Shown in pieces: positions 56,444 to 64,000 of a DNA stretch of 64,000 nucleotides. Numbering within the stretch: position 1 is the first letter of the stretch; each line of letters opens with the position of its first letter. The translations under genes and the position numbers were made by a program. A model generated the notes under the pieces. The model worked only from the letters and a program-made list of their open reading frames with translations, did no database searches and was not told where the DNA came from. The stretch comes from Aptenodytes patagonicus (lineage: Eukaryota > Chordata > Aves > Sphenisciformes > Spheniscidae), in the NCBI RefSeq assembly GCF_965638725.1, contig NC_134963.1, forward strand, positions 11,064,501 to 11,128,500. The letters run 5' to 3'.

Positions 56444-57153
56444 AGCTCCCGACACAGGACGGGAACGGGGTCAGGGTGCTGGGCAGCGCCTTGCTGTCGT
56501 GGGGCCATGGTGGGGCATTGCCCAGGGCCAGGGGCTTCCCAAGGGGCCAGAGGTGCTAGGGGGTTCCTGCACAGGGTGAACATGAGCCAAATGGGCCAGC
56601 ACTGGGCAAACACAGCCAATGCTGGTGTAGCCCATGGCTCCTCCTGCAGTACAACAGAGCAGCCCCTGGCCAGCCCTGCTCTGCCCCGGCAGCCTCGCGC
56701 ACGGCCCTGGAGCTGCTGCACCCATGAGAAACGTCTCTTCCCAGGGTTTGAAGGCAAAGCTTTGGCCCAGCTCCGTGGCCCATGGCACGTCCCCACCTCT
56801 TGGTGCTGGGGCCGCAGTTTCAGTAGGGCTGAACCCCCCTGGGGCGATGGCCCGGGGGCTCCTGACGCAGCTGGGCTGGGAGGAGGGCAGGGAGGCACCC
56901 GGTGGAGTCCTGGGTGCCAACCGGGGAGCACAGGGGGAGCTCGGCCCTGCAGCATGGGGTAGGGACAGGGCAGCTGGGGATCATACCCTCCCCAAATGAC
57001 ACGGGATGGGCACAGACCTGGGGCTTTTAGGGACGGCCGAGATGGGACACAAGGCACAGCCACCTGCAGCACAGGGCAGGGCCATGGTGGGGACCTGCAC
57101 CACCATCAAACAGGGACAGCTGAGACTCCTAACTGGCCCCTGCAATGGCAGGA
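56444..57153. other. Epsilon spacer, copy 2
   Basis: Copy of 31421-32130 at +25,023; empty CR1 site near 56982; no gene seen. Confidence 0.7.
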
Positions 57154-57192
57154 GGTTTTTGTATCACTTCCCCAGTGCTTCGCGTCACTGTG
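57154..57192 (-). other. V54 RSS, perfect 23-RSS
   Basis: CACAGTG (57186-57192), 23 nt, ACAAAAACC (57154-57162). Confidence 0.94.
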
Positions 57193-57682
57193 GCACCAGC
57201 ACTGCTGCTGTCGTAGTTACCACAGTAATAGACAGCCTCGTCCTCGGCTTGGACCCCAGTGATGGTTAACGTGCCCGTGGAGCCAGACAAGGATCCAGAG
57301 AATCGCGAAGGGATGTCCGAGGGTCTCTTGTCATTCCAGTAGATCACAGTGACGGGGGCACTGCCAGGAACCTTCTGCTGGTACCAGCCAGCATAAGCAC
57401 TGCTGCTGCTAAGCCCGGAGCAGGTGATCTTGATGGTTCCTCCTGGGTTTGCTGACATCGAGGACGGCTGAGTCAGCGCTGCCTGGACCAGGGAACCTGG
57501 AGAGGGAGAGGAGAGAGGGGAGAAGACGGGGGTCAGCCAGTGCCCCAGGAGCACAGCCCTCCCCGGGCAGCAGGACAGAGATGGGCCCCCTGTGCCCAGA
57601 GGCCCCGGCCGGGCACAGTGAGTCTGGCCAGGGCACCTGAGCTGTGGGCGAGCACCGCGAGGAGGAGAGGAGCCCAGGCCAT
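57193..57682 (-). CDS. IGLV: V54, complete IGLV gene (duplicate of V30)
   Basis: Leader exon 57637-57682 ([16 protein letters not shown]), 140-nt intron, V exon 57193-57496 with CDR1 [12 protein letters not shown]2 WNDKRPSD and CDR3 [10 protein letters not shown]. It has the same promoter, leader, splice sites and RSS as V30, and I see no difference between the two. It is a second rearrangeable copy unless the duplication is an assembly artefact. It lies farther from the expected J-C end than V30, so rearrangement of V54 would delete V1-V53, and most donors in this window, from that allele. Confidence 0.92.
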
Positions 57683-57743
57683 GGCGCGATCCCACCAGCT
57701 CCATGTCTCCACGCTGATGGAGTTCTTTTGCGGACCCCGACTC

Positions 57744-57789
57744 CCTTTTAAGCCCCCACCCACCTGGGGCATGGCCCCTCCATGCAAAT
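57744..57789 (-). promoter_or_regulatory. V54 promoter: VL octamer and TATA-like box
   Basis: ATTTGCAT at 57782-57789, CTTAAAAGG at 57744-57752. Confidence 0.92.
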
Positions 57790-59030
57790 CTGACCCCGTG
57801 CTCAGGGCCGGAGCCTGCCTGGCCTGCCCAGAGCACAGAGGGGCTGGGGCAGCACCAGCTGCAGACAGCTCTGGGCACGTGGAACGGGGCAGCAGCAACA
57901 CCTTTCTGCCTGCCAGCCCCAGATGTTGGGAGATATCCCCCCATTCCTGCCCTCCTTCCCTTGGGTCCAGCTGCAGCCTTTCCCCCTGGCCAGCCCTTCT
58001 CCTGCCTGGTCATGGCCTTGGGTGAGCAGAGGAGACGGTCTCTGGCCCCATGCCTTTGAGCTCTGCCCCACAGCCCAGCACCCTCTGGATGGGCTCAGGC
58101 CCCTCACAGGCAATCCTCAGGGCACATCGTGGTGCCTGTGGGACAGCCCCAGTGGGCAGGGTCCCTGGGCATGGAGCTGCAAGCTCCCCTGGCCTGCAGC
58201 CCTTGATAGACTGTCAGGTGCCCAGGCTTCCCACCAGCAGGGCTTTGCTCCCCCAAACTCCTCATCCCAGGGTTTGAAGGTGAAGCTTTGTCCTGGCCCC
58301 TCGGCCAGCAGCACGGTCCTGCCTATCTGTGATAGGGCCAAGGTTTCAGCAGGCTGAACTCCCCCACCGTGATGCCGAGGAGTAGGGCAGAGACCTTGCT
58401 GCAGGCAGGTCCTGCCCAAGCACGTCCAGGCACCCCCCACCTGCAGCCCAGGCCAGCTGGGCTCCCCCAGCCTGCACCCAGCTGCGCCGGCCACCCCACA
58501 CCCATGGCACTACCTACGGCTCCTCAGCCCACACCTCACCCTGCCTAGGACTTGAACGTGCCCACAGCACAAGGGCCTCTGCAACAGCCCAGCGGTGCCA
58601 CACTCCCTCCCTGCGGCATGGCTCCAGCCGGAGCCCTTTGGCTGCAGGAGCTGTTGGACATTTCCATGCCAGTGCTCACACAGAGCCGTGCCAGCTGGAC
58701 ACCTCCAGGCCAGGAAGAAGTCTGCCAGCAGGCACAGCACCTCATGGCAGCTCCAGGGGAAGACGAGAGGGTGGTGGGGAGCAGGTGCCAGTGATGAGGG
58801 GGGTCCTGGTGCAGTGAGGGACAGGGGCAGGAGCAGGGCTGCTGGCAGTCATCCCCTCCCCAGATGACAGGGGACAGGCACAGACCTGGGGCTCTAAGGG
58901 ACAGCCGAGACGGGACACCAGGCACAGCCACCTACACCACAGGGCAGCAGGGGCAGGGCCATGGCAAGGACCTGCCCCACCATCAAACGGGGACAGCAGG
59001 GACTCCTAACTAGCCTCTGCGATGGCAGGA
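57790..59030. other. Gamma spacer, copy 3
   Basis: Copy of 32767-34007 at +25,023; no gene seen. Confidence 0.65.
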
Positions 59031-59069
59031 GGTTTTTGTATAACTTCCCCATTGCTCTATGCCACCATT
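59031..59069 (-). other. V55 RSS, nonamer intact, heptamer lost
   Basis: ACAAAAACC (59031-59039); AATGGTG at 59063-59069. Confidence 0.85.
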
Positions 59070-59356
59070 ATAGCTGCTGTCATCGCCACCACAGTAGTAG
59101 ACAGCCTCGTCCTCGGCTTGGACCCCAGTGATGGTTAACGTGCCCGTGGAGCTGGACTTGGATCCGGAGAATCGCGAAGGGATGTCCGAGGGTCTCTTGT
59201 TGCTCTGATAGATCACAGTGACGGGGCCACTGCCAGGAACCTTCTGCTGGTACCAGCCATAGCTGTAGCTGCTCCCGGAGCAGGTGATCCGGACGGTTTC
59301 TCCTGGGTTCGCTGACACCGAGGATGGCTGAGTCAGCGCTGCCTGGACCAGGGAAC
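59070..59356 (-). pseudogene. IGLV: V55, IGLV donor (type g)
   Basis: As V31 but KVPGSGP in FR2 and KSSSTG in FR3. CDR1 SSYSYG, CDR3 [10 protein letters not shown]. Confidence 0.93.
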
Positions 59357-59803
59357 CTGGAGAGGGAGAGGAGAGAGGGGAGAAGACGGGGGTCAGCCAG
59401 TGCCCCAGGAGCACAGCCCTCCCCGAGCAGCGTGACAGGGCCCCCGTGCCCAAAGGTCCCAATGGCACAGAGGGACCACAGCCCCTACACAGAGCGCAAG
59501 GCCTGAGCCCTGGGGCCCTGGAGGAGAGCTGGCAGAAGCAAGAGGACGTGGCCGCCAGCAGCATGAGGCAGTGGGGCAGGTGATAAGGCAATGCCATGCC
59601 TTTTGTAGGGACAGGCACAGCCCCAGGGTCACCTCCTGCATGGCATGGTACAATCAGGAGGGCATTCACAGCCACGGCCATGCAGAGGGGACAGGAACCT
59701 GTCTCAGCCCCACAGCCCTGCTCTGCCGTGAGGGAGACGGGCAGAGAACCTCCATTTTTTAACTCCTCTGTAGCTCACGTCCACGTCTCTCTGCATCACT
59801 GTA

Positions 59804-60098
59804 ACAGCATTGCTGCTGCTCTCCCAGCTACCACAGTAATAGACAGCCTCGTCCTCGGCTTGGACCCCAGTGATGGTTAACGTGTTCGTGGAGCCGGACG
59901 TGGAGCCGGAGAATCGCGAAGGGATGTCTGAGGGTCTCTTGTTGCTGCTGTAGATCACAGTGACAGGGGCACTGCCAGGTACCTTCTGCTGGAACCAGCC
60001 ATACCAGCTGCTGCTCCCGGAGCAGGTGATCCGGACGGTTTCTCCCAGGTTTGCTGACACTGAGGGCGGCTGAGTCAGCGCTGCCTGGACCAGGGAAC
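59804..60098 (-). pseudogene. IGLV: V56, IGLV donor (type h)
   Basis: Same V protein as V32; upstream flank has several private substitutions. Heptamer relic TACAGTG. Confidence 0.93.
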
Positions 60099-60327
60099 CT
60101 GGAGAGGGAGAGGAGAGAGGGGAGAAGAAGGGACTTGGCCCCAGGAGCACAGCCCTCCCCAGGCAGCGGGAAAGGGACAGGGCTCCTGTGCCCAAAGACC
60201 ATGATGCCATGGAGGGACCCAGAGCCCCGCACACAGAGCACAAGGCCAGAGCACGAGGGTCCTGCAAGGAGAAGCGGCAGCAGCAAGAAGAGGGGTAATG
60301 CCAGAGTCGGTGCCTCCGTCGTGCTGA

Positions 60328-60797
60328 CCAGCACTGCTGCCATCGTTGCTACCACAGTAATAGACAGCCTCGTCCTCGGCTTGGACCCCAGTGATGGTTA
60401 ACGTGCCCGTGGTGCCGGACGCGGAGCCAGAGAATCGTGAAGGGATGTCCGAGGGTCTCTTGTTGTCATTGTAGATCACAGTGACAGGGCCACTCCCAGG
60501 TGTCTTCTGCTGGTACCAGCCGACACCACTGCCGCTGCTACCCCCGGAGCAGGTGATCCGGACGGTTTCTCCCAGGTTCGCTGACATCGAGGGCGGCTGA
60601 GTCAGTGCTGCCTGGACCAGGGAACCTGGAGAGGGAGAGGAGAGAGGGCAGAAGAATGGGGTCAGCAAGTGCCCCAGGAGCACAGCCCTCCCTGGGCAGC
60701 GGGACGGGGATGGGCCCCCTGAGCCCAAAGGCCCCAGCCAGGCACAGCCAGTCCGGCCGTGGGTGAGCACCACGAGGAGGAGAGGGGCCCAGGCCAC
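60328..60797 (-). pseudogene. IGLV: V57, IGLV pseudogene with leader relic (type b)
   Basis: V exon 60328-60625: [15 protein letters not shown]1 [12 protein letters not shown]2 NDNKRPSD. It is the only type b with the common CCTGGAGAGGG acceptor sequence (others have CCCGGAGAAGG on the plus strand). GTG-start leader relic. Confidence 0.92.
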
Positions 60798-62984
60798 GGC
60801 GTCATGCCACCAGCTCTGCGTCCCCACGCCGATGGGGCTGTGCCATGGACCCCGACTCCCTCTTAAGCCCCCGCATGCCTGGGCACGGCCCCTCCGTGGA
60901 AACGTGGCCCCCAACGTTCACTGGCAGCTCCTGTCCCAGTGCTCCCCCTGCCCACTGCAGGCACGTCTCTGGCCCACCAAAAGGCACCGAGGTCGCTCTG
61001 GGCCGCCTGCTCCCTGGGCCACTCAGCTGGCAAAACCAGGTCCTGCTTCACACCAGGGCACCACAACCGCGTTTCTCTCAGGAGCCACAAGACTGTGACG
61101 AGCTGGATCGAGGTGTCCGGGCAAGTGCTCCTCGACTCTGGTTTTGGTAAATACAGCCTTAGCCAAGACACGTGCCAAGGGATGGCCGAAACACTTTTCT
61201 GCCCTGCCTTGCTGAAGCGGCCTCTGCAGCCGCCTTAGCCCGGCCTGCGTCCCTGGCCTCACCCACCCTTAGAGCATCCCTCTGCGGCAGCACAGCTCCT
61301 CCAGCCGCGCTCCCGCTCCCCTTCCCCTCCCGCCCCGGGCGCTTCTCCGCGGGGCTCCGCACCCGTGGCCGGCCCAGCACAAGCCCGCAGTGCACCCCCA
61401 CTGCAGGCTGGTGCTCCGAGACCTCCCGGGCCAGGGGCCAGGATTGCTCCACCAGCACAGACGCTCCCACTTCTCAGCAGCACCGCGGGGACGAGGCAAA
61501 GCGCCCTGGCCTCCGCTACCTCTGGAGCATGAGGGCAAACGCCCAGCCTGCCCAGCCCCACACACCCGCGCAGAGCTCTCCACGCCACCCTTCCCAGACC
61601 CGCCTCTGCCTTTCCGTGCTGCTCCTAAGCAGGAGGTGGGACGGGTCTGCCGAAGCCGTTAGGGTCCTTGGGCCTCTCTGACAGACCCCAAAATGATTCA
61701 GGACTGCGTCTCAGGAAGCAAACAGCAGCTTCCTTTCGGCCCCCCGAGCCCCCTCACACCAAATTCCAGCCCCCCTTCACCTTTCAGAAGCATAATCAAT
61801 AGGACCCGGACACATGAAGACGGGGATTTATTATTCTATGTTCATTCTACAGAAGAGGTTCAATGCCAAGCTACCACCACCCCCTGTGACTCCCTTAGGC
61901 CAGGAACACAGCAGCCCCTCCTTAGACACAGGATATTTTCCACAGGCCTCTTTCTCTTAATCAGCAGCTGCTTCTGCTTCAAGTTCGGGTTCGCAACCAA
62001 GACTAACGCTTTTTTACAAGCTCACAAGCCAGAAAGTGTCGTGGCTGCTTCACAGTCCAACACACCGCCGCAGCAGCAGCACCCCCCCGTGGCCTGCCTC
62101 CACTTCGACTTAACTGGAAGGAGAAGGAATGAAAGGCGGTGAGAAGTCAACAAGCAGGTTTGACCATGATTCAGTACTTCTTGAACTCAATTCTTTCTAC
62201 TTGCACATCATCCTCAATTAGTTGGTACACATAAGTGACAACGGTGGAAGCCTGGATATCCATCAGTACAAATGAAGGGATGATGTTCCTGGAAAGAAAA
62301 CATGCTTTGTTGATCTTCCCGATTAGCTTACACTTCTCGCTATTAACATACCTTATGCTTACGCATTCTAATACGCTTGGTTGCCAAGGGCTGGAGGGGT
62401 CTGGGAAACACTGCAGTCTGCAGGCACCGACAACAGCGTCTCGGGCAGAGTTGCACTTAGCCTAGAACAGCCCTCGAGGCTACTGAACAGCCTACGTCGT
62501 GTCAGGCTCAGACATTTAAGCTGACAGTGCCTCCAGAAGTCTGACTTCCTACAAAATATTGGCATGACGCTTCCGGGAAGACACCAGAAAGCCAAACGAC
62601 TTCAAGACGCTGTGCAACTCGCCCCTCTCCGGGCCCAGGGAGCAGCCGCAGACGCACCAGTGCCGGGCTGTCACGCCCAACACGTGGGCTAAGTAAAACC
62701 CTGGTAACAGGGGAGCCCCACTGCGGTCCCCGGGAAGAGAGAGAGCTGGCCTCCTGGCGTGAAGGCTACCCAACAGTAAATAAACACACAGCTCCGGTGC
62801 CAACATCACATTTTGAGGGCAGGAACAACCAGCCGCACCGCAGGTCTGCATTACCGGGAGCTGTGTCACTTCCACATCCCAGAGCAGCAGCACCGTCAGG
62901 ATCGCTGACACCCTTGCAGAGCAGACAGTTAACGGCCAAGCCAGAGCACCCAACCATGGCCACCCTGCAGGGCACCTGGACACT
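60798..62984. other. Alpha spacer, copy 7
   Basis: As copy 1; holds the seventh VPS29-like exon. Confidence 0.78.
61827..62288 (-). pseudogene. VPS29: VPS29-like terminal exon fragment, copy 7
   Basis: Coding end 62171-62288; polyadenylation signal 61827-61832. Confidence 0.78.
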
Positions 62985-63278
62985 GATCAGCACTGCTGTC
63001 CTGGGCACCGCAGTAATAGACAGCCTCGTCCTCGGCTTGGACCCCAGTGATGGTTAACGTGTTCGTGGAGCCAGACTGGGATCCGGAGAATCGCGAAGGG
63101 ATGTCCGAGGGTCTCTGGTTGCTGTTGTAGATCACAGTGACGGGGGCACTGCCAGGAACCTTCTGCTGAAACCAGCCGTAGTAGCTGTTGCTGCTCCCGG
63201 AGCAGGTGATCCGGACGGTTTCTCCCAGGTTTGCTGACACTGAGGGCGGCTGAGTCAGCGCTGCCTGGACCAGGGAAC
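62985..63278 (-). pseudogene. IGLV: V58, IGLV donor (type c, open frame)
   Basis: Same protein as V13. V34, its counterpart at -25,023, has the deletion and a different CDR1. Confidence 0.93.
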
Positions 63279-63507
63279 CTGGAGAGGGAGAGGAGAGAGG
63301 GGAGAAGAAGGGACTTGGCCCCAGGAGCACAGCCCTCCCCAGGCAGCGGGAAAGGGACAGGGCTCCTGTGCCCAGAGACCATGATGCCATGGAGGGACCC
63401 AGAGCCCCGCACACAGAGCCCAAGGCCAGAGCGCGAGGGTCCTGCAAGGAGAAGCGGCAGCAGCAAGAAGAGGGGTAATGCCAGAGTCGGTGCCTCCGTC
63501 GTGCTGA

Positions 63508-64000
63508 CCAGCACTGCTGCCATCGTTGCTACCACAGTAATAGACAGCCTCGTCCTCGGCTTGGACCCCAGTGATGGTTAACGTGCCCGTGGTGCCGGAC
63601 GCGGAGCCAGAGAATCGCGAAGGGATGTCCGAGGGTCTCTGGTTGTTGTTGTAGATCACAGTGACGGGGGCACTGCCAGGAACCTTCTGCTGGTACCAGC
63701 CAGCATAAGCATAGCTGCTGCCGCTGCTAATCCCGGAGCAGGTGATCCGGACGGTTTCTCCTGGGTTCGCTGACATCGAGGACGGCTGAGTCACTGCTGC
63801 CTGGACCAGGGAACCTGGAGAGGGAGAGGAGAGAGGGGAGAAGACGGGGGTCAGCCAGTGCCCCAGGAGCACAGCCCTCCCCGGGCAGCAGGACAGAGAT
63901 GGGCCCCCTGTGCCCAGAGGCCCCGGCCGGGCACAGTGAGTCTGGCCAGGGCACCTGAGACATGGGCGAGCACCGCGAGGAGGAGAGGAGCCCAGGCCAT
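63508..64000 (-). pseudogene. IGLV: V59, IGLV with leader but no RSS; window ends at its ATG
   Basis: Leader exon 63955-64000 ([16 protein letters not shown]) has its start codon on the last three bases of the window. Intron 140 nt. V exon 63508-63814: [19 protein letters not shown]1 [15 protein letters not shown]2 [11 protein letters not shown]3 [10 protein letters not shown]. The 3' end is type d without RSS. The promoter would lie beyond the window. Confidence 0.9.

Noticed and set aside
55702-57072. 456-codon minus-strand open frame
   Set aside because: It runs through spacer, leader remnant, intron, V53 and the next flank; only the V53 exon part is real.
1-64000. CRISPR-like regularly repeated sequence
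   Set aside because: The repeats are V exons about 300 bp long in a vertebrate immunoglobulin locus.
1-64000. J or C lambda segment
   Set aside because: I found no FGxGT-type J motif with a 12-RSS and no C-domain reading on either strand.

Overview
This window is a dense stretch of an avian immunoglobulin lambda light-chain variable (IGLV) locus. I count 59 V-lambda segments in 64 kb, all read from the minus strand. The avian assignment rests on the protein signature ([13 protein letters not shown] leader, [10 protein letters not shown] start, [28 protein letters not shown]), which is very close to chicken VL, and on a CR1 LINE 3' end and a bird-type ERVL-like LTR. It is not the chicken layout as I know it, which has one functional V and donors in both orientations. 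The species cannot be named from the sequence. No J or C gene is present; with V genes on the minus strand, the J-C part is expected below position 1.

Most segments are donor-type pseudogenes. They keep an open V exon and the 3' splice site but lack a promoter, leader and usable recombination signal (RSS). They would supply templates for gene conversion of a rearranged V. Three segments are complete by inspection: V28 (28619-29102), V30 (32170-32659) and V54 (57193-57682). Each has an octamer, a TATA-like box, a 46-nt leader exon, a 140-nt intron, an open V exon and a CACAGTG / 23-nt / nonamer RSS. Other segments carry only half of the kit. V8 and V59 have a leader but no RSS. V9 has promoter, leader and nonamer but a dead heptamer. 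V18, V39 and V48 have a good RSS but no leader and an aberrant FR1.

The layout is a mosaic of a few recurring blocks. From low to high coordinate the block types are: LTR fragment + V type a; V type b (leader relic); a 2.2-kb spacer (alpha) with a terminal-exon fragment of the retromer gene VPS29; V types c, d, e, f; LTR again; then variable tails. The tails are leader V + beta spacer with CR1, epsilon or gamma spacers with V types g and h, or V type i/j with delta spacer. Alpha occurs seven times, the LTR fragment eight times, delta four, gamma three, beta two and epsilon two. Offsets between copies (1,420; 8,728; about 10,160; 21,713; 25,023; 30,193 bp) show nested segmental duplication. 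The junctions I can place lie inside V exons, mostly in the FR3 block, so unequal crossing-over between V segments built both the array and its hybrid V genes.

Limits: coordinates come from reading the sequence by eye. V-exon 3' ends of pseudogenes are approximate (within about 10 bp), since no heptamer marks them. Some near-identical blocks could be assembly artefacts.
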